The notes under the pieces: model-generated
What the model saw: the letters and a program-made list of their open reading frames with translations, nothing else
Database searches by the model: none
What the model was told of the DNA's origin: nothing
From: Serratia microhaemolytica
GTDB taxonomy: Bacteria; Pseudomonadota; Gammaproteobacteria; Enterobacterales; Enterobacteriaceae
Assembly (NCBI RefSeq): GCF_004011885.1
Contig: NZ_SBEF01000024.1
Coordinates: forward strand, 1 to 55,108
Direction of reading: 5' to 3'
DNA length: 55,108 nt
Position numbers and translations under genes: made by a program
In this document: positions 19,504 through 34,770 of the stretch, piece by piece
Position numbering within the stretch: the stretch's first letter is position 1
How the letters are laid out: every line of letters starts with the position of its first letter

Positions 19504-19897
19504 TTTAGCTTAAATTCCCCGGAAACATAATATTTCACTTGGAAATTTAACTTAATTTTTGAGCAATGTCGACACACTTTTTAACTATTAAGTCCAGCTT
19601 TAGTAGTTAAAAATATCAAACAAATACCAAACAAATGCCAAAAAAGAATAAAAAATATTAACGTTATTTTGTATCGCTATACTTAAATTTACTTTATTTT
19701 CAATGGAAATAATGATTGCAGTGCATCATGATTGATTAGCAACCTTCATTATCCGTTGTTCGAAATGAACGTAATTGCATCAGGAAAAAAACTTAACAGA
19801 TTGATACATTGGGAGTGGATTCTGAAAACCGAACTGTATGCCGCGATTGAACCGTGCTGATTGATAGCGATTGTTAACTAAATCGCGGGTAAAGAAT
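19504..19897. other. AT-rich upstream region of the second adhesin gene
   Basis: No gene seen. Very AT-rich from 19540 to 19740, with a near-perfect tandem of 11-mers, AAACAAATACC (19618-19628) and AAACAAATGCC (19629-19639). It probably holds the adhesin promoter; no clear operator identified. Confidence 0.4.
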
Positions 19898-19927
19898 GGT
19901 CAAGGCAAGCTCTCCACTTGCCCTGAC
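19898..19927 (-). terminator. Terminator after maeB
   Basis: GGTCAAGGCAAG / CTTGCCCTGACC (one mismatch) with a 7-base loop, 20 bp past the maeB stop, followed on the minus strand by ATTCTTT. Confidence 0.65.
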
Positions 19928-19947
19928 CATGATAGATGAGTGAGTGA

Positions 19948-22227
19948 TCACAATGGTGTGGTTTGTGCCTCGACCACCGCCAATGCCACCATGTTGACGA
20001 TGCGCCGCACTGAAGCGATCGGCGTTAAGATATGTACCGGTTTGGCTACGCCCATCAGTACCGGCCCTACGGTCACCCCTTCTGAGGAGGAGACGCGCAG
20101 CAGGTTGTAACTGATTCGAGCAGACTCCATGTTCGGCATAATCAATATATTGGCTGCGCCCTTCAGCGGACTGTCTGGCATTAAGTCCTGACGAATACCC
20201 TCTACCAGTGCCGCATCTCCATGCATCTCACCATCAATTTCCAGTTCCGGTGCGATCTGCTTCACCAGTTGCAGTGTTTTACGCATCTTCTCTGCACTGG
20301 GCGAATCTGATGAACCAAAACTGGAGTGTGACAACAGTGCGACTTTCGGTTCAATACCAAACCGACGCACGGTTTGGGCCGCCATCAACGTGATCTCCGC
20401 CAACTGTTCCGGTGTTGGATCATCATTGACATAGGTATCGGCAATAAAGGTGTTGCCAGTCGGCAGCAGCAGTGCATTCATCGCGCCTGCAACATTGCTG
20501 CCTTCACGGAAGCCAAATACATTTTCAACCACTTGATAATGCTCGTGGTAACTGCCAATCGTGCCGCAAATCATCGCATCAGCTTCACCACGATGCAGCA
20601 TGATGGCCGCAATCAGTGTGGGGTTACCAATCACTGCTCGACGTGCCTGCTCTTGCGACACGCCACGCCGTTTCATGATCTGGTAATACTCGCGCCAATA
20701 TTCGTTAAAACGCGGGTCAGACTGGTTATTCACCACCTCAAAGTCTTTACCGGCAACCAGTTGCAGCCCCAATTTTTTCAGGCGCATTTCAATCACTTGT
20801 GGCCGACCGATCAACACTGGGTACGCCAGTTTTTGTGATACCAGTTCCTGAGTAGCATGTAATACCCGCTCCTCTTCGCCTTCAGCCAGCACCACTCGTT
20901 TAAGTTCTTTCTTCGCCTGGGAGAAGATCGGCTTCATGAATAGGTTGGTTTTGTAGACAAACTCGGTCAACTTCTCAATGTAGACGTCAAAATCTTTAAT
21001 CGGTCGTTTGGCAACACCTGACTCCATAGCCGCTTTGGCAACGGCTGGTGCGATTTTGACAATCAGTCGTGGATCAAACGGTTTGGGGATAATGTAGTCA
21101 GGACCAAATGAGAGATCTTGATCGCCATAGGCAGAAGCAACCACATCACTCTGTTCTGCCAGCGCCAGATCCGCGATCGCATGGACACAGGCCAGTTTCA
21201 TCTCTTCATTGATCGTGGTGGCACCAACATCAAGCGCACCTCGGAAAATGAATGGGAAGCAGAGCACGTTGTTAACCTGGTTAGGGTAGTCAGAACGCCC
21301 GGTACAGATAATTGCATCAGGCCGCACCGCTTTCGCCAGTGGTGGCAAGATCTCCGGCTCTGGGTTAGCCAGTGCCATAATCAGCGGATCCTTCGCCATC
21401 GTCTTCACCATCTGTTGCGTTAACACGCCAGGCCCTGAGCAGCCCAAGAAAATATCGGCATTAGGGATCACATCTGCCAATGTGCGTGCGCCGTTATCTT
21501 CAATGGCGTAAGCCGCTTTGGTGGCATCCATGTTGCTGTCACGGCCTTGGTAAATCACGCCTTTGGAATCACACACCACAATGTTCTGTTTATTCAGCCC
21601 CAAGGCAACCAGCAGATTTAAGCAAGCAATAGAAGCAGCACCGGCACCAGAAACCACCAGTTTCACACCACCAATATCTTTGTTAACGACACGCAGTCCA
21701 TTCAGAACGGCGGCGGTGGTGATAATCGCGGTGCCATGTTGATCATCATGAAACACAGGGATCTTCATGCGCTCGCGCAGCTTCTGCTCAATATAAAAAC
21801 ACTCGGGCGCTTTGATATCCTCAAGGTTGATGCCACCAAAGGTTGGCTCCAGTGCGGCAATCACATCAATCAACTTGTCTGGGTTCAATTCATCAACTTC
21901 GATGTCGAACACATCAATGCCAGAAAATTTCTTAAACAACACACCTTTGCCTTCCATCACCGGCTTGCCGGCAAGCGCACCAATATTGCCCAATCCCAAC
22001 ACGGCTGTCCCGTTGGAGATCACTGCAACAAGGTTACCCTTTGCGGTGTATTTATAAGCAGCGAGCGGATCTTCAGCAATTTCTAAACAAGGTGCAGCCA
22101 CACCTGGTGAATAAGCTAATGCCAAATCACGTTGTGTTGCTAGTGGCTTAGTCGGTGAAACCTGGATCTTTCCTGGCACAGGAAACTGATGGAAATTGAG
22201 AGCATTCTGTTTTAACTGTTCGTCCAT
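19948..22227 (-). CDS. maeB: NADP-dependent malic enzyme
   Basis: 759 aa, identical in length to E. coli MaeB. It oxidatively decarboxylates malate to pyruvate, making NADPH for biosynthesis. The N-terminal half (~1-430) is the malic enzyme: [32 protein letters not shown], the NADP-binding GAGAASIAC and [11 protein letters not shown]. The C-terminal ~330 residues are the phosphotransacetylase-like regulatory domain ([29 protein letters not shown]), which mediates acetyl-CoA inhibition and oligomerisation in the E. coli enzyme. ATG 22227 follows AAGGA; the frame extends five codons to a GTG that has no ribosome site. Monocistronic. Confidence 0.98.
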   Translation of the reverse strand: MDEQLKQNALNFHQFPVPGKIQVSPTKPLATQRDLALAYSPGVAAPCLEIAEDPLAAYKYTAKGNLVAVISNGTAVLGLGNIGALAGKPVMEGKGVLFKKFSGIDVFDIEVDELNPDKLIDVIAALEPTFGGINLEDIKAPECFYIEQKLRERMKIPVFHDDQHGTAIITTAAVLNGLRVVNKDIGGVKLVVSGAGAASIACLNLLVALGLNKQNIVVCDSKGVIYQGRDSNMDATKAAYAIEDNGARTLADVIPNADIFLGCSGPGVLTQQMVKTMAKDPLIMALANPEPEILPPLAKAVRPDAIICTGRSDYPNQVNNVLCFPFIFRGALDVGATTINEEMKLACVHAIADLALAEQSDVVASAYGDQDLSFGPDYIIPKPFDPRLIVKIAPAVAKAAMESGVAKRPIKDFDVYIEKLTEFVYKTNLFMKPIFSQAKKELKRVVLAEGEEERVLHATQELVSQKLAYPVLIGRPQVIEMRLKKLGLQLVAGKDFEVVNNQSDPRFNEYWREYYQIMKRRGVSQEQARRAVIGNPTLIAAIMLHRGEADAMICGTIGSYHEHYQVVENVFGFREGSNVAGAMNALLLPTGNTFIADTYVNDDPTPEQLAEITLMAAQTVRRFGIEPKVALLSHSSFGSSDSPSAEKMRKTLQLVKQIAPELEIDGEMHGDAALVEGIRQDLMPDSPLKGAANILIMPNMESARISYNLLRVSSSEGVTVGPVLMGVAKPVHILTPIASVRRIVNMVALAVVEAQTTPL

Positions 22228-22454
22228 TATGGCTTCCTTCACGGTTATGATCGTTGCTATGAGTTTTACGCTTGGCGCAGATAATACCTGCTATCCGTCG
22301 GCCAAATGATGATATCGGGCTAGTATAGTGATCTACTTCACATAAACTTTGAAGCACACCATAACTTGATTAAAAACTGTCGGAAAGGGGAAAATAAGCA
22401 TAACGACTCACCGAACCCACTCTGCATCGCCACTTTTTTAGCTGAATTGACGCC

Positions 22455-22484
22455 ATCCCCCTCTTTAATTGCCAAGAGGGGGCG
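22455..22484 (-). terminator. Terminator after gltBD
   Basis: CCCCCTCTT / AAGAGGGGG with loop TAATTGCC, 14 bp beyond the gltD stop. Confidence 0.75.
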
Positions 22485-22495
22485 ACGCTAACAGG

Positions 22496-28383
<5,888 letters not shown>

Positions 28384-29223
28384 AACCAATGAACCTCCCT
28401 GGGTTCTATGTGACTGTTACGGCGGTAACCAAGGCGCCTAAGCAGAGACTGACAGCACGATTACCACTTAATCACTTGCCGTGACATCAGTGCTGTCGCT
28501 GTGTCGTTTCGCCCCCGATGCTTCTCCCTCCCACAACCGACAGACTGTTAATTCATCATCTGTTTTAATAGGTTATTATCAACTGTGTTGTGACGGCGGG
28601 TGCTTTTCCCACTCGGAAAATTTCAGTGGCGTTCCAACTTAGCGAGAAAGAATAACTAGGTCAAATGGCAAGTCATACGGCGCGATGTAGCGTAAAAAAA
28701 GTTTTCATTGAAAAACAACTGGTTTTATTACAGCACAGTGTCTGAAGCGGACTGAGCTTAAGGATAAAATGTGAGCCATATCACTATATAATGCCATCTC
28801 ACAACAAGATAAAAACTGGATTATTTTTAATAAATAGTTTTTTATTCTATTTTTAATTTAATTTTCGATATTTATTATTGTTTTAATTTGCCAGCATAGT
28901 GGCATTATCGCCCAGGGCAGACATATGAATACTTGTTGATTGACCAGCATTAACTGCGCGGACTGTTTTTTTCCAGCCAGCGCGGGTTTCACTCGCCACA
29001 CGCAGGTGTTTTTTGCCCTAGGTTGCTGTCGAGTGGCTCAGTGAGCGTGTGGGTGCCGTGGTTTGAATGGCGCGTTTACCGTTGTTCGGTACAAAAAACA
29101 GTGATGCGTTTGCCCTGAGTCATCGCCGAAGTGACTGTTTGCGTACTTCCGCTATGCCGTTCTGTGCCTGCTGCATCAAGACGCCGTGTCGGTTTTTAGC
29201 CAAAACACAACTTCTAGCGCAGA
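28384..29223. other. Long gene-free region upstream of gltB
   Basis: About 840 bp with no convincing gene. Bases 28810-28890 are almost pure A/T. Such AT-rich DNA well upstream of gltB fits Lrp and IHF binding known for the E. coli gltBDF promoter, though I cannot assign single sites. Bases 28900-29220 are of ordinary composition with only short frames, perhaps decayed sequence. No zraR terminator was identified. Confidence 0.4.
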
Positions 29224-30567
29224 TTAGCGCTGTAACTTGGCCAATAATGTTTTGCGCGTGATGCCCAACTGCTTTGCTGCTTCGCTTTTATTGCCCGCAG
29301 TCTTCTCCAGTGCCGCCAGAATGGCCTGTTTTTCTACCTGTTCCAGCGGTTGGATCTGCTGTTCACGGCGATTGAAGCGTGCGGCTTCACTGTGTTGGCT
29401 GATGCTCAGTGGTAACTCTTTTTCACTGATGAATTCACCGCTCAGTAAGATCACTCCGCGCTCTACGCTGTTTTCCAGTTCGCGCACATTGCCCGGCCAA
29501 CTGTATTTGAGCAGTAAATCCATCGCTTGTGGGGTAAATCCTTTGACCAGTTTGCGGTTACGGGCAGCAAACTTTTCCAGGAAGTGGTTGGCAAGCAGTG
29601 GGATGTCTTCACGTCGCGCCCTTAGCGGCGGGCTTTCTACAGTGACCACATTCAGGCGGTAATAGAGATCTTGCCGGAAGCGCCCCGCTTCGACTTCGGC
29701 CAGTAGATCGCGGTTGGTGGCGGCAATCAGGCGTACATCAACCGCGAGTGTCTGGTTGCTGCCTACCCGCTGGATCTCACGCTGTTGGATCGCTCGTAGC
29801 AGTTTTACCTGCATTAATGGCGAGATTTCACCAATCTCGTCCAGAAACAGTGTGCCGCCATCTGCTGCCATAAAGCGTCCTTCACGCCGTTTGTCAGCCC
29901 CTGTGAATGCCCCTTTTTCATGACCAAACAACTCCGATTCCAACAGTGTTTCACTTAATGCGGCGCAATTTACCGTCACTAATGGGCGATCTTTGCGCAG
30001 GCTGTTGGCATGAACTACGTTGGCGATCAGCTCTTTGCCAGTACCCGACTCACCACTGATCAATACCGTCGCTTCTGAGGGGGCGATCATGGCGATCATC
30101 TCCATCAGTTGGCGCATCGGCGCACTGCGGCCAATCATGTTCTGTTCGTCAAACTGTAACCGCTGTTTCAGGTGGTGGTTCTCTACTTTCAGCGCGGTGT
30201 GTTCTAGCGCGCGTTCTAATGTCAGTTGTAGCATGTCAAAATCGAGTGGTTTGGTCAGGTAGTCGTAAGCCCCTGCCTTGATCGCTGCTACCGCAGATTC
30301 GACGGTGGAGTAACCCGTCATGATCAGGATCGGTATCGCTGGGTTGTAGGCTTTAATCGCTTTTAACGCTTCAATACCGCTCATTTCTGCCATGCGCACG
30401 TCCGAGAGGATCAGATCAAACGGTTGGCTTTTTACCTGTTCGATCGCAGCGATGCCGTTGTCTGCCATACTGACCTGATAGCCCCAGCCAGCCAGTAGCA
30501 TCTGCAACACTTTGCCGTGGCTGCTATCGTCTTCAACCACCAGGATCTGTGGATTGGATCGTGTCAT
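29224..30567 (-). CDS. zraR: Sigma-54-dependent response regulator ZraR
   Basis: 447 aa. A receiver domain (1-120: VVEDD acidic pocket, phospho-acceptor Asp in [15 protein letters not shown] lysine) is followed by an AAA+ sigma-54 activation domain (~140-380) with Walker A GESGTGKE, the sigma-54-contacting GAFTGA loop, Walker [12 protein letters not shown] and WPGNVREL, then a Fis-type helix-turn-helix ending [16 protein letters not shown]. It activates zraP and zraSR upon envelope stress/zinc with RpoN. ATG 30567 has GGAG upstream and starts 2 bp after zraS ends, so the two are cotranscribed and probably translationally coupled. Confidence 0.96.
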   Translation of the reverse strand: MTRSNPQILVVEDDSSHGKVLQMLLAGWGYQVSMADNGIAAIEQVKSQPFDLILSDVRMAEMSGIEALKAIKAYNPAIPILIMTGYSTVESAVAAIKAGAYDYLTKPLDFDMLQLTLERALEHTALKVENHHLKQRLQFDEQNMIGRSAPMRQLMEMIAMIAPSEATVLISGESGTGKELIANVVHANSLRKDRPLVTVNCAALSETLLESELFGHEKGAFTGADKRREGRFMAADGGTLFLDEIGEISPLMQVKLLRAIQQREIQRVGSNQTLAVDVRLIAATNRDLLAEVEAGRFRQDLYYRLNVVTVESPPLRARREDIPLLANHFLEKFAARNRKLVKGFTPQAMDLLLKYSWPGNVRELENSVERGVILLSGEFISEKELPLSISQHSEAARFNRREQQIQPLEQVEKQAILAALEKTAGNKSEAAKQLGITRKTLLAKLQR

Positions 30568-30569
30568 GT

Positions 30570-32318
30570 TCAGTCTCCTTTGGCTTTTTTCTGTTGCAGG
30601 GGTAGCGTCATCTCAAAACGTGTGCCAGCCTGTGCTGAGCTGCTGACCACGATGTGACCTTGATGCTCTTCGATCACTTTCTGCACGATCACTAATCCCA
30701 ATCCGGTGCCATTCGCTTTGGTGGTGAAGTAGGGGTTAAAAATTTTATTCAGATCGTCGGCGTTAATGCTGCCAGCCGAGTCGTGCACCACAATCTGTAA
30801 TTTATCCCCCGCTAATACGGCGCAGTTCACCGCTAACCAGCCGTGACGACCAATCGCCTGAAGCGCGTTCAGGTAGAGGTTTAATAATGCCTGGGTGAGG
30901 TGATCCGGGTCGATCTCTACCATCGGTAACTGCGGATTTCGCTGGTAACGTAGACTGATCTGCTGTTGTGCTGCATCTTGCTGGATCAGGTAGAGTGAAT
31001 GTTCAATCAGTGGGTTGATGTCGGTCAGTTGTAGCCGTAATTCGGGCGGGCGCACTACCGATAACAGTTCACTGACTACCCGGTTCAGGCGATCAACTTC
31101 TTTTGCCATCACTTGTGCCAGTTCGTGCTCTTCGCTGCCTTGCGCAGCGCGATCAGCAAAATATTTGGCAAAGCCTTTGATTGAAGAGAGCGGGTTGCGG
31201 ATCTCGTGCGCGACGCCAGCAGCCAGATCGCCAATTGCGGCCAGTTTTTCTTTGCGGCGAATGTCTGCCTGTAACTGGCGCACTTCGCGCATGTCGCGAA
31301 AAATAAACAAGTTACCCAATAAGTAGCCCTGATGGTTCACAATGTTGGCGATACTGACGCTTAATGGCAGCCGTTCGCCATTAGCAAGTGGATACTCGGT
31401 CTCTTGTTCAATCACCGCTTGATCGCGGGTGGTTTTATCGTTCCAGCTTGGTGGAAGGAGTTGATCGCTTTTCTGGCCGATCCACGCCTGTGCATCGCAG
31501 CCGAGCATCGCTTCCGCTGCTGGGTTTACGACGGTGATGTTCTGCTGTTCGTTGGTGGTGATCAAGCCAATCGGTAAGTTGCGGATGATTTCACTGGCAA
31601 CGGTTTTTGAATCGGCCAACTGCCGGTTGGAGCGTTGATAGCGTTGCGCCCAGAACAGCGCCAATAGGCTGGCAAGCGCCAGTAGTAGCAGGGTTGAGAA
31701 TAGGATCGCGCTGTTGCGTAGATCTTTCGCTTGTGCCGCATCCAGCGCCAGGGTGTCGAAGCCGACAAAGATGATTGTGGGCGGTTCATCTGCCGCCAAT
31801 GCAGGTGGACGATGATGATTGGTACGATGCTCACTGTAATTTGCCTGACGCTTCAATGGTTTGAAAAAACGATAGACTTCAAATGCCTGCTGCTTATTTT
31901 GTTGTTGGTCAATAAAGTAGGTCATCTGCCACTGCTCTTCGTCACTCACCCGGAGTGCGCGTATCTGTTCTGGTGAGTAGAATGGCTGGCCGACACGACT
32001 ACGATCACTGTGCGCCATGATGGTGCCATAACGGTCGGTAATGGCGATATATAACACACTCGGCTGGTTCGCCATCTCCTCCAGTAGGCGTTGGCGCTGC
32101 TCCTGTTGCCAGCGCATCCCCATGCCAGTGCGCGTGCCGGATTCAAAAGAGCGGATTAATACCGCGCTCTTTTCACGCAGTGTTTGTATCTCGATCTGCT
32201 GTCCTCGCTGTAGATCGTTAAATGCCAGTGTGCCCATAATGACAAACAGCATCAGCATTGAGATGGCGACAATCCAGATCGGCAACCAGTTCAATAATCG
32301 TGACTTTTCTTTAACCAC
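30570..32318 (-). CDS. zraS: Sensor histidine kinase ZraS with extra PAS domain
   Basis: 582 aa from GTG 32318, chosen because AGGAG lies 7 bp upstream; ATG 32348 and TTG 32363 are alternatives. Order: first membrane helix (~14-35), periplasmic sensor (~36-200, with a His-rich SEHRTNHHRPP patch likely to bind zinc), second helix (~208-228), a PAS domain (~240-355), HisKA with phospho-acceptor in AGVAHEIRNPLSS, N box NLYLNALQAI, and ATPase G2 box GTGLGL. E. coli ZraS is ~465 aa; the PAS domain accounts for the difference. The G1 box reads DSAGSI where the family has DSGxGI, losing both usual glycines, which may weaken ATP binding. It is transcribed with zraR. Confidence 0.93.
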   Translation of the reverse strand: MVKEKSRLLNWLPIWIVAISMLMLFVIMGTLAFNDLQRGQQIEIQTLREKSAVLIRSFESGTRTGMGMRWQQEQRQRLLEEMANQPSVLYIAITDRYGTIMAHSDRSRVGQPFYSPEQIRALRVSDEEQWQMTYFIDQQQNKQQAFEVYRFFKPLKRQANYSEHRTNHHRPPALAADEPPTIIFVGFDTLALDAAQAKDLRNSAILFSTLLLLALASLLALFWAQRYQRSNRQLADSKTVASEIIRNLPIGLITTNEQQNITVVNPAAEAMLGCDAQAWIGQKSDQLLPPSWNDKTTRDQAVIEQETEYPLANGERLPLSVSIANIVNHQGYLLGNLFIFRDMREVRQLQADIRRKEKLAAIGDLAAGVAHEIRNPLSSIKGFAKYFADRAAQGSEEHELAQVMAKEVDRLNRVVSELLSVVRPPELRLQLTDINPLIEHSLYLIQQDAAQQQISLRYQRNPQLPMVEIDPDHLTQALLNLYLNALQAIGRHGWLAVNCAVLAGDKLQIVVHDSAGSINADDLNKIFNPYFTTKANGTGLGLVIVQKVIEEHQGHIVVSSSAQAGTRFEMTLPLQQKKAKGD

Positions 32319-32778
32319 CGTGCTGCTCCTCTGGCAACTAAGCTGCATGATCGCCTGAATCAATCCGTTCGCTCTCAGCCATAATATGGAGTAATTTATT
32401 GAAAATCATGTTTATGATCTCAGGTTTTGACCAACGACTAAAACGGTTGTCAATCGTTTTCCAGTTGCCGTAGCGTTCAGGAACATCTCGCTAGCTAGCC
32501 ACGCTGCAAAGCACCCAAAAGGTCGCGCCCATTCTAGGTCTGTGCTCAAGACCGGGGCAACCCCTGTGAATGCGATGGCGCTCAGGCGGCAGCAGGACAG
32601 CAATAAGCGTTCCAGCCTCATCAGAGATGATGATAATCAGCCAAATTCAACCCACCTTTGTCGGCTAAACATCGCTAAATTTTACCAAGACAGTGACGGC
32701 ACACAGCCTAGCAGAAAAATAATTGCAATGTGCATTCGCCACACTATCACTGTATTTGGGCTGGGTGCTGGATTTAGC
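32319..32778. other. Region upstream of zraS up to the IS3 remnant
   Basis: About 460 bp. A ZraR-like half site GAGTAATT lies at 32389-32396, and ATCAT/ATGAT (32405-32418) forms a small palindrome. I found no good -24/-12 sigma-54 promoter facing zraS; the best GG-N10-GC fit near 32500-32520 is poor. An open frame crosses this stretch on the plus strand but only its 3' part (from 32779) is recognisable as transposase. Confidence 0.35.
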
Positions 32779-33180
32779 TTGCTGTGGTCGCTGAGATCAG
32801 ACCGGGCAGAGACGACATTTGTCTTTCGGGCACTCGATATGGCTGAGCAACAACAATCAAGTCACCGGTTGGGTGTGATGTTTTATTCCGATCCGGGTTG
32901 CCAATATACGGTGTCTGGCGTTTGGCAAAGATTAGGGGGTTATCAGATCAGCTAGAGCCTGCGTCATTGAGGCAATTGTTGGGGTAATTTGCCGACGGAA
33001 CGGCGGTTTCGTCACTTAACGACTGAACGGATACCCGAGGCGAAAACGGATATCCGCAGGCATTGACTGGATTATGACAATCACATTCGACATTACAATC
33101 ACATTCGACCAGGCAGTTTTAGTGCAGGATCGCCCCTTGTTGTGGCTGAAAAACGTCAATCTGTGTGCGGTTTTTCTTGA
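32779..33180 (+). pseudogene. IS3-family transposase (OrfB) remnant
   Basis: One plus-strand frame reads like the C-terminal integrase core of IS3-family OrfB: LLWSLRSDRAETTFVF…ALDMAE, then FYSDPGCQYT (family HSDxGSQY with the second catalytic Asp), GNCWGNLPTERRFRHL (family GNCWDNAPxERFFxxLK with the catalytic Glu) and HYNHIRPGSF…SPLVVAEK. Three in-frame stops interrupt it (after GGYQIS, after SLRH and after DIRRH) and ~20 residues appear missing after ERIPE. A 15-bp tandem duplication, ACAATCACATTCGAC at 33077-33091 and 33095-33109, repeats NHIR. It is clearly dead, and marks the left border of foreign DNA between zraS and zraP. Confidence 0.75.
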
Positions 33181-33205
33181 CCACTGCACCATACCAACAA
33201 CCGGT

Positions 33206-34573
33206 TTAATTTTTATCCGCTCGCTGATTTAGTTCCTGAGCAACTGTATATAAATAATTACGCCCGGTTGTGGTGACCATCTGCTCAGCCAACTGCTCAA
33301 GTGCGGTGGCCTGTAGTCGCATTGCCTCGCTGTTGGCTGGATCTAACACCAACAAGTAATGCGCGAGCTTGGCAGCCCAACGCGTATCATTTTTAGCTAA
33401 CGCCTGTTCGGCCTTCACCTGTAGTGCCTTTTCTCCCCCCGCTAATTCTGCCATACGTGCCGCTTCTTCCTGTGGCACTAGTGGCACCAGATTGATCGGA
33501 TTACCATCAAACCACCCCATGTAGGCATCAAATACAGCGCGTACTGACCAAGCGACACTGCCGTAATACTGTTGCAAATACTCTGAGTTGGCTAAATCTT
33601 CCGGTAAAACCACATACGCAACCAGTTGATCAGGCGTCATCCCCTTGTTTATACCTTCCAATGACTTTTCCAACACAAAAGTAATCGCTTCTGCATACGT
33701 TCGTAGCGCGTTGACAGCGTTCTCAGTGCCGAATACTGGCCGTGTGTGCCCAGGTATCAGGTATTGCGGTTGTAATGCCGCCAGCATTTCTAACGTTTGT
33801 GCCCAAACGGCAATATCGCGATAACCTGCACCTCGAATTGCATATAAATTGGGAAAAGAACGATAGAAATTGTCACCGGAAAATAGGATCCGCTGCTGAG
33901 GAAGCCACACTGCAAGTTGATCTTCCGTTTCTCCGGGGGCTTTAATCAACTCCAAAGTAATCCCTGCGATCTGCAAAATATGCCGTGGGTGTGTCAGCTT
34001 GTTGTAAGAGGGGGCAATCCACTGTTTAGGGTTAAATCCGCCTCCTGCTTGAGGAGAAAATGCTGGTGCTATGCCATTTGATATGCGTTTTTCTGGCGGT
34101 AGTAAAAAACCACCCTGTCGTGCGCCCCGTAGACGGTAAATTTCTTTTAACGCAGAAAAACGCCGGGCTTCTGCATTAAACTGTTCATGAACCCACACGA
34201 CAGGATTTTCTCCCTGCTGCTGAAACAGTGCCACGCCCCCTGTGTGGTCTCCGTGACTGTGTGTCAGGATGATCGCTTTTACCGGCTTATGAGTAATATG
34301 CCGAAATTGTGTTATAACCTCGCTGACACGAGCCACATCACGACCACTATCGATAATGATGATGCCGTCATCGCCAACAATCATCGAAATATTAGCGACA
34401 TCATATCCTTTGGCGGTATATACGTTATTACCCACCTGAATGATCTCTGGCTGAAGTGATTGCCGATTCTCCTCCAGCAGACGCGTTGCCAGGGACTTTG
34501 CTTGCAGTTGTGCTGGCAGACACCCTTGTGCTGCCGTTAAAAAAACCACGAGCCATTTGCTTATAGTACGCAT
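33206..34573 (-). CDS. Alkylsulfatase-type metallo-beta-lactamase-fold hydrolase, secreted
   Basis: 455 aa. A signal peptide (1-25, ending AQLQA) precedes an MBL domain with the zinc ligands THSHGDH (104-110), the GETEDQLAVWLP and LFSGDNFYRSFPNLYAIRG segments and PGHTRPV, as in SdsA1/BDS1/YjcS alkylsulfatases, which hydrolyse primary alkyl sulfates such as SDS. A helical dimerisation domain follows (~300-450). SdsA1-type enzymes are ~650 aa with a C-terminal SCP2-like domain; that part is missing here although the gene ends cleanly, so this is a short variant. It is divergently transcribed from the arylsulfate sulfotransferase gene across a ~200-bp gap, giving a sulfate-ester pair in the periplasm. 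Confidence 0.85.
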   Translation of the reverse strand: MRTISKWLVVFLTAAQGCLPAQLQAKSLATRLLEENRQSLQPEIIQVGNNVYTAKGYDVANISMIVGDDGIIIIDSGRDVARVSEVITQFRHITHKPVKAIILTHSHGDHTGGVALFQQQGENPVVWVHEQFNAEARRFSALKEIYRLRGARQGGFLLPPEKRISNGIAPAFSPQAGGGFNPKQWIAPSYNKLTHPRHILQIAGITLELIKAPGETEDQLAVWLPQQRILFSGDNFYRSFPNLYAIRGAGYRDIAVWAQTLEMLAALQPQYLIPGHTRPVFGTENAVNALRTYAEAITFVLEKSLEGINKGMTPDQLVAYVVLPEDLANSEYLQQYYGSVAWSVRAVFDAYMGWFDGNPINLVPLVPQEEAARMAELAGGEKALQVKAEQALAKNDTRWAAKLAHYLLVLDPANSEAMRLQATALEQLAEQMVTTTGRNYLYTVAQELNQRADKN

Positions 34574-34770
34574 TTTCCACCAGACAATTGATAAATGAAA
34601 CTGTTGTTTGGCATACTATATGCGCGTTTATTGTTACGACAAACGAGATTGTTATTATTAAATGTTATATGAAATCATGTTTTCATCACAAAGAGCATAT
34701 TCACCGCTTATTGTATGGAAGTAAATACTAAAAGCACAGCATCACTATACATGCAAATAGGTTTATTAAC

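Noticed and set aside
22243-22454. Possible gene between maeB and gltD
   Set aside because: Only a 69-codon frame overlapping the maeB start region; no ribosome site or recognised protein.
29067-29261. 64-codon plus-strand frame downstream of zraR
   Set aside because: It runs antisense into zraR and has no ribosome site or homology I can see.
32542-32778. 5' part of the plus-strand frame that contains the IS3 remnant
   Set aside because: The first ~79 codons show no transposase resemblance, so the pseudogene is limited to 32779 onward.
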